NCBI GenBank assembly: GCA_031308135.1
Contig: JAHLJT010009419.1
Coordinates: 187,303,829 to 187,367,828, forward strand
Length of the DNA: 64,000 nucleotides
Direction of reading: 5' to 3'
From: Acheta domesticus
Lineage: Eukaryota; Arthropoda; Insecta; Orthoptera; Gryllidae
Below, one piece after another: positions 22,955 through 35,312 of this stretch; position 1 is the stretch's first letter; each line of letters begins with the position of its first letter. A program made the position numbers and the translations under genes. The notes under the pieces are model-generated. The model saw only the letters and a list, made by a program, of their open reading frames with translations. It did not search any database and had not been told where the DNA came from.

Positions 22955-23503
22955 CGGCGGATACGGCTCAGTGTGTCAACTGATGTCAATGCTGTCCCTC
23001 TGACTGAGAGGTCCTAGGTTCGAGTCCCGACGGCGGCAGGATTTTCGACACTAGCTTGTCAGCTAGGTCGAATTCACTCGCTGTCTGGAGGAGAATTCTT
23101 GCGACTGGCTACTATGATTGATAGTTTTCCGTGTTTTCTCTGATCAACACTACGCGAATGCCGGAGCAGTACCCTAACAAACGGGCCACGGACTGCGCGC
23201 GTTCTTTTCTTCCTCTTCCTTATCCTAACCTCACTCCTTACACACACACACTTACACTAACATGCACTACACTACCACACATGCCGGGAGACCAGTCAGC
23301 AGCTTAGAGCTTGTCCCGTCTGGGCGGTGCCCGGTTGGTGGGAGATACCTGGTTGAGGAGAAACCCCGCTAGTCGACAGTAGGTCGGCGCCGGATCTCGC
23401 CATCCAGCGGGGAAAAGATCACCGCCACCGACCGTTGAAAAACACGCACTACACTAACGGAACTAATGACCTCTGTAGTTGACGCGCCCGGAATCACGAA
23501 TCA
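22955..23503 (+). mobile_element. SINE family A, near full length
   Basis: Box A-like GGCTCAGTGTGTCAAC, CTCTGACTGAGAGGTCC, box B AGGTTCGAGTCCC, the ACTAGCTTGTCAGCTAGG stem-loop, then the entire body through CGCCGGATCTCGCC and the tail TTGACGCGCCCGGAATCACG. The consensus-quality box B suggests this copy is among the better preserved. Confidence 0.92.
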
Positions 23504-23569
23504 TTCTTTTTCCTTCTGAGACTCTCCAGACCTTCTGAAACGCTTTCCATTGTTCCATTATTGCTTTAA

Positions 23570-24190
23570 AGCCACTAGAATTATCCTCCAGTCAACGTCT
23601 AAATATCCAGCTAGGGGCGAAAGTTCCGCCCCCGTCTGGACTCGAACTCTAGGACCTAGTCAGAGTGGCCTCGATGAACGATCGATTAATTGACGTATCC
23701 TGGCACGTCAACCGCTATAGTCATTATTTACGTTTGTGTTCTCTTTCTAATCCGGGATGTGCCGGTGACGTCCCTCTAGATGTGAGATCCAGCGCCGACG
23801 CATACGCCGGCTGGCGGGGTATTCCTACCTCCAGGTATCTCCCCAAGTGACGCAGCACCCCAGCCACGAGTTAATCTAAGCTCCTGACTGGTCTTCGATA
23901 TGTGTTGTAGTGAAGCGCATGTAAGTGTAAGTAAGAGGTGAGGCAAGGAGAAGGAAAAGGAAGGAAAGATTGCGCGCGGTTCATGACCCGATTTTAGGCT
24001 ACTGCTTCGGCATTCGCTGCTGTTGATCGGAGAAAATATGAAAAACTAGGAACTGCTCAGAGGAATCAGCCGTCAGAATTCTCCTCCAGACAACGGCCGA
24101 ATTCCATCTAGCTATCTAGCTATGGTCGAAAATTCCGCCACCGTCGGGACTCAAATCCTACGATCTCCTGGTCAGAGTCTCTACAAAGTT
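23570..24190 (-). mobile_element. SINE family A, minus, with an extra partial head
   Basis: A near-complete minus copy (about 24,190 to 23,680) has the box B complement GGGACTCAAATCC, the CTAGCTATCTAGCTA stem-loop, the GGCATTCGCTGCTG block and the tail GACGTATCCTGGCACGTCAA. Immediately left of it lies a second minus-oriented head fragment (23,680-23,575) with CTGGACTCGAACTCTAGGACC. The arrangement suggests one insertion beside or into another. Confidence 0.85.
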
Positions 24191-24289
24191 AGGGGCAAAA
24201 CTGACACTGAGCTGCACTTAGACAGTATACTCTTTCGTCATCATTATCTACCATTTTTTTGTTGTGTAAGATGGCATCAACTACTAAGT

Positions 24290-24470
24290 CATTAGAGACC
24301 ACTATTGGATATAACGTAATGATATGAGGATCAAACGATATGGTGATGATAGGGATAAAAGGACGAACACAACCATGCCCGAGGCAGAACTCAAATCCGC
24401 GACCCCTCGGTCTGAGATCACTACGGCACTACTGACGTAGCGATCTCAGCCACGGGGCTGACGATCTACG
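24290..24470 (-). mobile_element. tRNA-derived SINE head, second family
   Basis: Minus strand box A-like GTGGCTGAGATCG (complement at 24,441-24,453) and box B-like GGATTTGAGTTCT (complement at 24,386-24,398) are followed by CTCGGGCATGGTTGTGTTCG. The sequence differs from family A. A short body continues to about 24,290. Confidence 0.5.
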
Positions 24471-24499
24471 AATTTATTCATCAGTCTTAGATGGCGTAG

Positions 24500-24895
24500 G
24501 GATCATTTGATGCCACGGCAGTGCCACTGACAAACGGGCCATTGTGGGCCGGGCCACACGGGCCACACGGGACACACGGGCCAAACGGGCCACGTGTTCT
24601 TTCCTTCCTTTTTGTTGTCCTACTCTTACACCTTACTTACACGCACTTAGATTTATAAGCACTTCACTATCACAAATGTCGTGACACGAGTCGGGAGCTT
24701 AGAGCTTGTCTTGGCTGTAGTGGTACTCACTGGGGGAGATACCTTCGTAGAACCGCCCCATCCCTCGCAAGCCGACCTGTAGGTCGACGCCGGATCTCGC
24801 CCTCGAGCGGGAAGAAGATCACAGCCCCCTCCCGAATATGCAATACATCTACGGTAATAATGATCTTAGCAGTGGCAGTCAAGAATCAAACAATT
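24500..24895 (+). mobile_element. SINE family A body with local tandem expansion
   Basis: Starts within the CAGTGCCACTGACAAACGGGCCA block and runs through the body to the tail TCTTAGCAGTGGCAGTCAAGAATC. The head is missing. At about 24,546-24,590 the SINE motif AAACGGGCCAC is expanded into CACACGGGCC/GACACACGGG units. Confidence 0.85.
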
Positions 24896-26737
24896 CATCA
24901 GATATTCCTCCAGCTCATATTTTGAAATGAAAATGAATAGATAATGGTATTTATAGCCTTTTTATTATATCGTTAGCCACCGCCAGCGCACTCTTGCGTT
25001 CATTCTGCACTCGTTCTTGGGTGTGATTAATGCATTATTTGTATATCCCCATGGCCTTCTTTCTGCCTATGCTCCACAGTCATCGTCATCGATATCATTT
25101 AAAATTTGATGGCGGCAAATAATTTAATTGAAACTTACGACCTCGCTTTATAAATATGAATACATTTTTAGTTTTGGTCAGTTTAAAGTTCTCCGTTCTA
25201 TACTCTTAATCTCCGTTCTATACTCTTCCTTTTGTGAGAGTTCGTTCAACTTGTTTATATAATTCTCATGGGTTCCTTTTTTTCCATTTATCATTATTGC
25301 TTTACCTAATCGCCATTAATATTTTCTATAAATGTATTCTCCAACTCAAGTAGGCCATTAAAACTGGATGTGTGGTCTTTGTAAGACTCTTGAGAGAAGG
25401 CTAGTACCTTCCTTGTTTGAGAAGGAACTTAGCCCAAACATATCGGCAAGCGCGCAAGATTTTGGCCTCTAGAGTTCTAAGCTCTGACATTTCCTTGAGT
25501 TTCAACTGTCCTTCTCAGAGTTCTTCTGTCTCTTCCATGCCTCAGTTAACCATTGCATCCATTACTATATTGATATAATCTACTTACTTGCTATTTCTAT
25601 TTGAGTCTCAATTACAGCACATAGAAACTTTAATGGATAGTAGTCGAGTGAGTTTTACGTGAAATTTTCTCAAATTCGGTAAGCAAAAATTACATGATTA
25701 CCATGTTTATTCTTGGCATCAGTCATTGCATTCCAATAATTACGTTTGTAAGCCTATACATAGTTTTCTATTTTTCTCCACGTCTATTCTAATTTTCTAA
25801 TTTTACGTCTTTCAGTCTACCTCAGTTCCTCTTGGATCACAAAATTTCTCCGTTTCAACAGTAGTTCATATCAAGGGTAAAATTTATATTAGTAATATAT
25901 AACACATGACAGTGACTAAAATGAAGTCTACCTACTGTTCACTTATTTCCTTACTAAATACTCATTAAAAATGAATGGGGAGTGTTAAAAACACTGTTGC
26001 ACTCAAAATGCACATCACCACTGCTTGACACTTCCATCAACCAATTAATTTGTGTGTCATGGACGACCTGCGTGAGGTCGAATTAAAATGTTCACAATTG
26101 TTTCAGGAGTTTTGTGTGATGTTGGTCGTAACTACGTGTCAATCAAAGGAACTGACTGAAAGCTCGTTCACGAGAGCTTTCCGTTGCGTTACTGTAGTCG
26201 CTTTTAAAGTGCGCAGCGACGTTTAATTTGTTTTCTTTCTTCTTTCACACCAGTCAAAGCTTTCGCAAACGCACATGTTAAAGAAAAAGATAACTTCCTA
26301 GATTCTGTTTACTGTTACTAAAGACCTACTGTCAAATTCCACTGCAGAATATATAATGGTTATGACAAAGAAGATAGATTATGATTTTACTTCCTGAAAC
26401 ACCTCACATATTCGTTACAATATTTTATAATTATTTATTTATTATTTTATTTAGTCATGTATTTATTTTGTTGATGTCAAAAACGGTAAAAAAATTAAAT
26501 TACATAAGGGGGTGCAGCATAGTTACTTGATAAAGACATTAAATGATAACAGAATATCGCAATGTTACTCTGAATCTATTGATCGGTGGATCATTGTACG
26601 CAAGACCGAGATGCTCAGTTCGTTATATTTTGCTTATATTTTCTCTTATGATTTTGTGTTCTCATGCTCGTCGTCACGCCTCCTTTTTTTACTTTCTCGC
26701 CTTACGAATACTTCATAAGAAGAGAAAGTTATGTAAT
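24896..26737. other. AT-rich intergenic DNA, nothing recognised
   Basis: No gene, element ends or arrays recognised. TCTCCGTTCTATACTCTT occurs twice in tandem at about 25,189-25,227. Confidence 0.5.
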
Positions 26738-26862
26738 CGTGCGCCGGAAAACGGGTAATTTTCACCAGAAAAACTCTTATGGCTGGAGTCTGGTGAGGAA
26801 AAAGTGGATATAACCTCTTGCTAAATTTATGGAAAAAAATCCTCTACCTCTTGGTTTCCCCT
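26738..26862 (+). repeat. dispersed repeat C copy 1
   Basis: Shares GTGCGCCGGAAAACGG, GAAAAAGTGGATA and AAAAAAATCCTC in the same order and spacing with copies at 61,625-61,835 (same orientation) and 30,880-31,110 (opposite). More diverged than the other two. Confidence 0.7.
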
Positions 26863-27180
26863 AACTGCCCTGCATCTGTATGTGCACCCACGCATGGCGG
26901 CCGATGTCGCAAAAGGCCCCGGTGTGACCCTCCGCGGAAGGACAGGTAACGGGGGCGCTCGAGTGATTGTCATAATGTTCTCCCGCCGCCGTCCGCGCTC
27001 GCGCTGTAAGTAATAGTGTGGGATGATCCTGCTGAATGATTGATAGTGCCCCACCAGCGGGATCGCACAGTCTAGCTCGATTTTCATTAGCGGACCGCGC
27101 CGGCGGTGTTTCGTCCGCCGTGCTGTGGGCGGTTGCGTAAATAGATAGATACGAGTGTCTAGCGTAACGAGCATTCCGCA
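26863..27180. other. CpG-rich island
   Basis: CpG-dense block in AT-rich surroundings, with GGGGGCGCTCGAG, CGCCGCCGTCCGCGCTCGCG and GCGCCGGCGG. TGATTGAT, a PBX-HOX-type site, lies at 27,037-27,044. No gene signature. Confidence 0.5.
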
Positions 27181-28395
27181 TAAGTGGCTCTTGCCACGCT
27201 GAGCGCTTAAATGTTTTAGCCGCCTGATGACAGCCTGCTCAAAAACGCTGACAGAATATCATTTTATGCCACTAGTTGATTATGAGATACTGCATTGCAC
27301 GAGCGAATATTTCGCTAACAAGTTGGAGAAAGCAAGTGCAACAACGTTACGGCTTTGTGCATTTTTACGAACGCAATAGAGTTACGTTATAAACGACAAG
27401 CGCATGATATTTTTAGTAAGATCATGATACATTTATGAAGAATCAGAATTAATTTTGGACATAGTTGCAAATGTAAATATTTTAGCTTTCTGATTTCTTT
27501 TGAATGCTTCACGAGCATTAAGGTGGCTATTTACTTCCACCACTACCGATTACAAATCGCTGGTTGCCACACTTGTTCTATTGGTTGTTTGTATTTTTTA
27601 AGCTTTTAAGAAGAGAAAAACGTTATGCATTCTTGATGAACTTAGAACATTGCGAGAGAAATGAATTATGTTTTAAATTAGTTTAAATATTAAATGTTTA
27701 TATTTTCTGAGAGGTTGTTTCATATATATCAAAGCAGGTTGTTCAATTTTAAAGGATTATGTCATACATGGGATACTAAAACTGGGCAAACATATTTTAT
27801 GTTAATTTTACAAATTCCTTAAACGTCATACTACAAAAGTATTAATTTTGCTATTTTGATAACGTCTAGTCTCCACCTTTGCACTTTGTCTTCATGAATT
27901 CCGCCATAATGTTTCATTTTATCTACGATTTACGCAATTTAATTTGTGAAATATTTTCAAAATTACTCGGAGATGATCAGAAAAGCTGAAACGAAGTACT
28001 GTATTAAAAAACACAACATAATGTTTGCATTTATAATTCACTTGATTAAACGATTAATTTGTAATTAGTAACATGTTTGCTACCTTTCATTTATGCACCA
28101 TAATTAAATCTACGGATATTAATTCCTTTCTCATGAATAGATAGTGTTCAGTGTATTTAAACTGTTACTAATTTATTATACATAATCGCGATTTATAAAT
28201 AAACAATCTAAGTAAAATAAGAGTATTCCGAATGGATAGAAATGTTTAAAAGAAGACAAAATAAACACGTAGCATTGTGTACTTCCAACGTCCTTTCATC
28301 TTTCTGGTACTTCCAGCAATTCGCCTCCGACAATTACCCTTTTGTTGCGCCCCACTTCTTCATATTGCATGGAGGCATTTACCCACAATTACGCT
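27181..28395. other. AT-rich intergenic DNA, nothing recognised
   Basis: No recognisable gene or element. Confidence 0.5.
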
Positions 28396-29100
28396 CTTCG
28401 CATCGCGGAAAGTGCACCGCCATTACAGCACCGCTTTGCAGCCGCCACCGCCGCCGCCTCGTCCTCCCACAAGAGCGCTCTCTGGCCGCCGAACAAACCA
28501 CTTCCACCCACGCGCCTCGCATCACCCGCCACCACAGCCTCCGCCGCCGCTGCCTCCGCTGCCGCGGCCCTCGCCGCCGCTGCCTCCGCCGCCGCCTCAA
28601 CCACCACCGCCTCCGCCATCCCCACCTCCGCCACCACCGCCTTCACCCACATCACCTCCGCCATCACCACCTCCACCGCCGCCTCAACCACCACCGCTTC
28701 CGCCATCCCCACCTCCGCCACCACCGCCTCCACCCCCATTCACCCCCGTCATCACCGCCTCCACCGCCGCTGCTCCCCGCCACCGCTGCGTCCGCCGCCG
28801 CCTCAACCACCACCGCCTCCGCCATCCCCACCTCTGCCAACACCGCCTCCACCCCATCACCTCCGCCATCACCGCCTCCACCGCCGCTCCCTCCGCCACC
28901 GCCGCTGCCTCCGCCGCCGCCGCCAGCCGATGCCAACGTCACCGCCGCGCGCCGCCACCAGAGGCCTCGAGCACCCCATGACTGCCTCCTCTCTCGCCGC
29001 CATCGCGATTACATCCAACATCCCCGACTCATCACATCCTCTACCTTTGCAATCATCGCCATTCTGTGCCAACGCCGCCATTCTCTGCCATCGGCGCTTT
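28396..29100 (+). repeat. degenerate CCGCCT/CCACC simple-repeat block
   Basis: Trinucleotide-based CCG/CCT/CCA runs with CACCGCCTCCGCCATCCC-type higher-order units. Open frames read as proline, histidine or alanine-serine low complexity in all three plus frames, so none is convincingly coding. Confidence 0.9.
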
Positions 29101-29676
29101 GATTGATTAATTGATTTGTGATTTCGGACGTGTCAACTACTATGGTCATTAGCACCATAAGTGTAGGGCAAGTGTGTTTTCCTTGTTCTGCTTGTTTGTT
29201 TTTTGCTCGGAAGGAGGCGTATGTTCCCCATCTGGATGGCGAGAACCGACGCCGACCTACGGTCTTTAAGCGGGTGTTTTCCCTCACCAGATATCTCCTA
29301 CCAGCGGGGCATCGCACAAGCCGGGGAAAGCTCTAAGCACCCGACCGGTCTCCCAGCATGTGTGGTAGTGTAGTTCATGTAGGTGTGAAAGAATGGGGTA
29401 GGATTGGACAAAGAATGAGAAGGAAAGATCCCACGCGGTCGGTGGCTTGTTTGTTAGGGTGCTGCTCCGGCATTCCCCTGGTATTATCGGAGAAACAATG
29501 GAAAACTACCGATTCAGAGCAGCTGGCTGCTAGCTTTCTCCTCCAGACAGCGACCGAACTCGACCTAGCTATCTACTCTAGTGTCGAAATCCTGCCACCG
29601 TCGGGACTCGAACCTAGGACCTCTGGTCAGAGGCGCTGCAGTGATATCAATTTATACTATGAGCCACCTCCCCTGG
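29101..29676 (-). mobile_element. SINE family A, near full length, minus
   Basis: Minus copy with box B complement GGGACTCGAACCTAGGACC, the stem-loop region, GGTGCTGCTCCGGCATTC, CCTACCAGCGGGGCATCGC and the tail complement TGATTGATTAATTGATTTG. It splits a simple-repeat domain. About 90-110 bases on either side (29,011-29,100 and 29,682-29,788) are direct repeats of each other. Confidence 0.92.
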
Positions 29677-29681
29677 TTATA

Positions 29682-30150
29682 ACATCCAACATCTCCGACT
29701 CATTATCTCAGCCATTACCGTCACTTCCTTTGCCATCATCGCCATTCATTCTGTGCCATCTCCGCCATCTTCTGCCATCGCAGCTGCTATCTCTGCCGCC
29801 ACCTCTGTTGTGTGCTGTCCCCACTCTTCCATGTGATATTACCGCCTCTATCTCTGTCGCCGCCACCAGCGCAGCCTCAAATGACCCAACACCCGCCTCC
29901 ACAATCACCGACTCCGCTATAACTTCCAACTACATCGTAATCCATCACCTTTTTCGCCATCACCTTCACTACCTTGGCCATTCTCTATTATCACCACTAC
30001 TCTCTCTACCGTTACCTCTATTGTCAGTGCCGTCACCGACACTACCTGTACCATTTCCGCCACTACCTTCACCATCACCGCTACTAGCTGTGCCATCACC
30101 GCCTCTATCTCTCCCATCACCGCCCCTACCTCCGTTTCCACGTGCCCTAA
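29682..30150 (+). repeat. degenerate CATCACCGCC/ACTACC simple repeat
   Basis: Continuation of the block left of the SINE: CCATCACCGCCACTACC-type units decaying rightward. Open frames are low complexity. Confidence 0.85.
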
Positions 30151-30159
30151 CGAGGAGGT

Positions 30160-30440
30160 TAAGGAACAAACAACGTCGTAAATAGCGAACCGCCTCTAAG
30201 CCACGCATCGCCAACCCACCCGCCTACCCACATCGCGTATGAATACGCGCACGCACTCACATGAACCGCGCCCGCGCCCGCAGCCGCGGTCGCGCGGTAA
30301 TAACATTGATTGTTCGTGCGGGGTGTAACGGCCACGCGGCCGTTTCGGAGCCCCAGGCCCCGCGTTATAGAGCAGCCGCGCACAGCGCTAATAGAGAACG
30401 GCCAAGGCGGGGAACAGCGACGGGATCTGTGACCTCAACC
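30160..30440. other. CpG-rich island
   Basis: CGCGCCCGCGCCCGCAGCCG, GGCCACGCGGCCG and similar strings. No gene signature. An ACATTGATTGTTCG A/T core lies near 30,303. Confidence 0.5.
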
Positions 30441-30834
30441 TTAACGATAGGAATTTATACGTTCTTAGCAGTTCCATCAGGAGAATCGAAACCAGATGGT
30501 GTCTGTAATATTTACTCCCATGTAGAAGGATATATACTGAAGTGGGCTCAATCTTCATAAACTAGTGGTGCTTCAAAATCACATACTTTCTCGCATTATT
30601 TCTAACTGCTCCATTCTATTGTACCTAAAGTGATTTCAACCAGCAACATTTTTTCCCACTTAGAGTCCCGAACTCAGATACTCGCCATCACTCATACTAC
30701 TAGCGCCACAGAAGCGCCATATGGTTCCAACTCGAGGCCGACGCTTAGGGAAGGTAAATTAGCGAGTCATGTAAAGTACCATCGCAAATCAAAGTCTCCG
30801 TTTGAAACTCCCCAAAGCCTCGAGTTTGTTAAGA
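30441..30834. other. spacer, nothing recognised
   Basis: Moderately AT-rich. ACTAGTGGTGCTTC near 30,562 and GCGCCACAGAAGCGCC near 30,704 are weakly inverted, which is not enough to call an element. Confidence 0.4.
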
Positions 30835-31110
30835 TTGCTAGGGGAATATCAGTTTTGAAGAAAATTGGCTGAACGATTTAGGCGCTAGCGTTGACCATTG
30901 ACGACTGACAGACGTACAGATAGACTTTTTGCCGTAAATCAATATTTTGCTATCAAGGACCCACAGAACATGGATTGTGGCTACATCACGTGTTAGAGAA
31001 TTTTTTCTATATTTAGTAACTGGTTTTATCCACTTTTTCACTATCATGGCCTGTCAATAGCATTATTTCTACCGAAAATTCGCCGTTTTCCGACGCACGA
31101 TTTTGCAACG
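30835..31110 (-). repeat. dispersed repeat C copy 2
   Basis: The reverse complement matches the 61.6-kb copy over about 200 bases: CGGCGAATTTTCGG, GTGGATAA, AACACGTG.TGTAGCCA, TGTGGGTCCTTGATA and CTGTACGTCTGTC. It extends on to GCCTAAATCGTTCAGCC. Confidence 0.8.
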
Positions 31111-31344
31111 GTCTTTCTTAAGAAGTACCTTGGTAAGGGCGGGAAAGTTAAAATGAACATCGTCTAAATACAGAGTACGAAAGTCGCGCTAGGCGAGAAT
31201 GAAGAGCAGAAAGTCCGCGAAAAAGTGGTGAGATCTGGGAGGTATAGAGAACAATCACTTCAACCCGTTCATGAATTAACTGTTCTTATTGTGTGCGGTG
31301 TCGGCGCACGTTTTCGTGAGTTCAATATCATCTACCCCCCTCCC

Positions 31345-31645
31345 TTTTACCGTAATGGTGGTGTTGGTAATGGTGGTGTTGATATTAGTGGTGTTGGTAT
31401 TGGTGGAGTTAGTATTGGTGGTGTTAGTATTGGTGATGTAGGTATTGGTGGTGTAGTATGGTATTGTAGATATTGGTGGTGATGGTATTGATGGTGTAGG
31501 TATTGGTGGTGTTGGTATTGGTGGTGTTGGTATTGGTGGTGTTGATATTGGTGGTGCTGGTGTTGGTGTGGGTGGTGCTGGCGTTGGTGTTGGTGATGGT
31601 GTTGGTATGCGTGTTGATGGTGGTGGTGGTAATAATGATGAGATG
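31345..31645 (+). repeat. GGT-rich 15-bp minisatellite
   Basis: Degenerate GGTGTTGGTATTGGT units. The minus strand is open as a threonine/asparagine repeat, a composition effect. Confidence 0.92.
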
Positions 31646-32110
31646 ACTGATAGTGACTGTGATCCTGATGTTAATGGTAACAGAGCACTCGGAAATGATG
31701 TAACTATTACCTTCTAAATTTCTCTCCTGGTGCGGAGAGGTGCTGTTAGTCTGGGGTAAAGCAAAGGGTGTAGAACAATTGTGGCCTCTGATCAGAGACA
31801 ATCGGGAGGGAACGCCAGCTGGGTTGAGGGAAACCGTCTTGGTGAGGGGTGCGGGGCATGAAATTACAGTGGCCGCTCCCCTCCCTCGCCTCCCCTCCTC
31901 ACAAATCCCCTCCCGAAACTCCCCCACCGCCGCTGCCGAATGGTGTTGGCGCATGATTGATAGATCTTGTGACGTGTACACGTCAATATTCCTCTCCGCC
32001 GAGGACGCTGTTTTTCGACTGCTTGTTTTGCTGGTCTGCAGCCCTCCCGCACCCCCACCCCCGCCCTCGCCGCCACTTGCACGCCAAAGAACGTGTCAGG
32101 CCACTAAGTG
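31646..32110. other. mixed region ending in a CpG-rich patch
   Basis: After a GC-moderate stretch, 31,870-32,090 is C/G-rich with CpG and contains GCATGATTGATAG (TGATTGAT at 31,954-31,961) next to the palindrome GACGTGTACACGTC. No gene recognised. Confidence 0.45.
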
Positions 32111-34780
32111 AATATTGTGGGAGGAAATAAATGGTTTTCTGTTACTTGGCATATTTGATGGTTTTATGGATATTTATGAGGCCGTTGGAAACGTAGCTTA
32201 GCTGCAACGTAGGATTTTACGGGCAGTGGATGATGTACGGAAATTGGACGTTTACTACTTTGAAAGCACAATGCTTCAATATATTGGCTCAAACAGGATA
32301 CAAGGCGGATTAGAGTTTAAAATTCCAATATTACTTAGATTCATACAAATTGTATTAAGTGACTATTTTTTTAAATAAATATTTTTCTTCTTATTAAGAG
32401 TAGCGTAGAGTCCAGATAAAAGTGGTATTCTTTACAGCTTGAAAAACTTCGGCACTCAATCGGTTATTTTCTAGATATGAACTTTGAGATGGTCAAATGT
32501 AATTTGGTTAATCCAATATATTTTTTTATATTACCTTTCTGAAGTAAATACACCCCAACATTGTAGCAATATTTAGAAAAAATGTACATGTGAATTATTG
32601 TTATAATTACGAAAAATATTTTGCATTGACACTATATTTATATAATAATATATTGATTTCATGAATCTGTGTTTAATATCGTTCATACGTTTGATGAAAA
32701 AGCGTGTCAAATATCATTCATATTAAAACTCTGAATACATTTCTATAAATATTTTAATGTATAAATATTGTCGGTATTCACAAAATTTCTTAGGTTTTTC
32801 ATTTCTTTTCCTTGTAAATGTGTTGACAGAAAACAGTCGTTGGAAAGTGAGTCCATGACATTTCGATTAATACATTTTTTGTGTGTGAATATTTAACAGG
32901 CTTCCTCAGTTTAGTTTTATTATCTTTCCAGCAAACGTGCCCATTAGATGAGAGAATATCGAAACTATTCAATTATACAGAAGTTTAGAATTGAATGATG
33001 TTTGAATTCCAAATTATGTCTTCAGATTGTGAAATTAATATGTGGTAATATATTGGTATGCCCTTTGTAACAAATAACTAATGCACTCGCTACATTCCTG
33101 GAATGCGGAAATGTCCGTATTTTATCCCTTGAATGAATAAAATGATACAGGTATATTTCACTCGATATAAGCAGAGCTTTTACAAATATTGGGGACATTT
33201 ATGCGTTCGTTCTTTTTCTCGGAGCGAGCTTAAATCGCAAACGACGATATTATGGCTTCATATGCGAGCGGTAAAATTTATTTTAAAGCGATCTGCGTAA
33301 TATGGGCGACTACACTGTGTTCATTTAGAATATAATACCACAGATATACATCGTGTTTAATAAATTCAAACATTTAGAATTTAATTAAAGGATTGAAATA
33401 TGATGAGTTTACTTTAGTTTTTCCGTGAAATTACAATATTTTATCCTCTGTAGCCGCTAGCTTAAGTTACATGACCGTCCAATGAGATCGTTGAAACAAA
33501 ATTTTAAATGCACTTTTGATTAGTTGCCGATATTTTTCTATTATGTTTGCTGTATTTAACGTTGACAAATATGCAAAACAAACACAAATAAATTAGATCG
33601 TACGCCCCCTCTGCATAAGTTCGATCGGTTTGTAAATGACATGTATTCTCTGTATGATACATGTCTCGAATGTTATATGCTAACCCAGAGAAAATATTAT
33701 GCATTGTTTTCAGACGGCAAAATTTTCTCGCATGAATAGAACATCTCACTAAATAGCAAACTCTAAATAGTACATTTCTTTTAAAATAGCAAACGTTTCA
33801 TTTCTGCAGACATGTAATGGATGGGAAACTATATATCATTTCAAAATAACAGAAATGATTTTAGTATCATATTACTGTATTCGTATTCAGCTGTATTTCG
33901 ACTGCATTTTACGAAAGCATTCTTTGTTTTGTGGAGTTTGCACTTCTATTGAAACTGTGGTACGTTGGGAGACTACTAAATATTACAACGTTTAGATACA
34001 TATTTTAGATTTTTCTGATTTTCTACTTTAAATTTCCAAGTCCTATAGCACACATAGTAGTGATGGAATTAAGATATGGATTATCTTGAATATATTATAA
34101 CAAAAGCTTTATAAAAATTGAAGACGCAATAATTTGATTTTTTCATATCAAGTGAATTTCTTAAACTATTTCAAAACAAATTACATTGCTAAAAAAATTG
34201 TATTAAATTGGTTCTTTTAGATATTTTATTTGATATTTTAAATTATCTGTGCTTCTAGTGAAAATTATTCATATCATCTGAACTACAAGCAATATTTTGG
34301 AGATGAAATAAAATGTTGCATTTGTTTATGATAAAAAATATTATTTTTCTAAAATAATACGGTTTTAGCGTTGCCAAAGTCTGCTGGCTTTTAAAAAAAT
34401 GCATTGTATGTTAAAGAATAATACAAACGTATTTCACAATAACCAATTTTCTTTAATGGTTAGTATTTGGAACTAATGAGAAATAATAGCAAATAATTTT
34501 CGAATTATTATGTTCTCAAAATAAATTCTATACATTTATGGCACATTCTTAAACAAATGTTTCCAGTGTTTCTTTATTGTGCAGAACCTTAAATCTCTTC
34601 ATTGATCATAGGAACTCAGGAATTTTTATAGGGATTTTCTAAAAGCCACATCGCTCGACAAAACAAAAGATTCTCGCAAACGCTTTCCACCAAACTGAGC
34701 ATCAGCTCTCACGACTCTTTATAAACACTAGCGTTCCACAGAAACACTGTTTGAGAAACACTATTCCAACAGATTGCAGC
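32111..34780. other. AT-rich intergenic or intronic DNA
   Basis: Long AT-rich stretch without recognisable genes or element ends. If the odorant-receptor exon at 40.6 kb is real, this may be intronic or 3' flanking. Confidence 0.5.
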
Positions 34781-35045
34781 GCGGTCTGGCGCCGTCTACG
34801 CAGGCTCGCCAGTGTTTTCCCACTTTTCATGGAGTCCGCGGTCACGCTGCGGTTTGTTGACGGTCGCGAGGGGAAGGTCGCGAAGGGCGGACCGGGGCAG
34901 GGCGAAGGGTTGGCCGCGAGCAAACATTCGCCGCTTGGGGCGCTCGCATCGCGCACGCACTGCCTCCCGGCGGCTGGACCACTCCGCGGCGAGGTGAAGT
35001 TGGTGAAGGAAACTGCTGTTTGTCAACGGGTTAGAGGGAACCGAT
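34781..35045. other. CpG-rich island
   Basis: CpG-rich block with CGCGAGGGGAAGG, GGGCGGACCGGGGC and CCGGCGGC. Open frames on both strands lack family signatures. Confidence 0.45.
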
Positions 35046-35194
35046 AGTAGAATAAGCGGGCTTGATTGGCTCTGTGAACGCGGTAAGCAAAATTTCGAGG
35101 TTAATTTGAAAACAAAATGTTAGGATGTGTCATTTTTCAATCATGTATCGTGAAAATTAATTTTTTATCTGTCTGAAACCCAGGTTAGCTTAAC

Positions 35195-35312
35195 CGGCTG
35201 AGGTAGCTCGGGACAATGCGGGAGTAGCACCCTAAGAAATGGGCCACGAACCGCACGCGATCTTTCTTTCCTAGTTCTTTTCTCTGGTACCTTCTTACTT
35301 ACACACAAACAC
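35195..35312 (+). mobile_element. SINE family A fragment
   Basis: GGCTGAGGTAGCTCGGG followed by AATGCGGGAGTAGCACCCTA and GGGCCACGAACCGCACGCG up to an ACACACAAACACAC run. A deletion joins the head-like start directly to the middle body. It abuts the next SINE copy. Confidence 0.7.

Noticed and set aside
28242..29106. Proline/histidine-rich plus frames up to 286 residues
   Set aside because: CCG/CCT/CCA simple repeat, open in all plus frames.
33610..33700. Minus-strand QTDRTYAEGAYDLIY resembling an odorant receptor segment
   Set aside because: Lacks the preceding membrane span, the conserved Trp and good splice sites; likely chance despite being downstream of the receptor-like exon.
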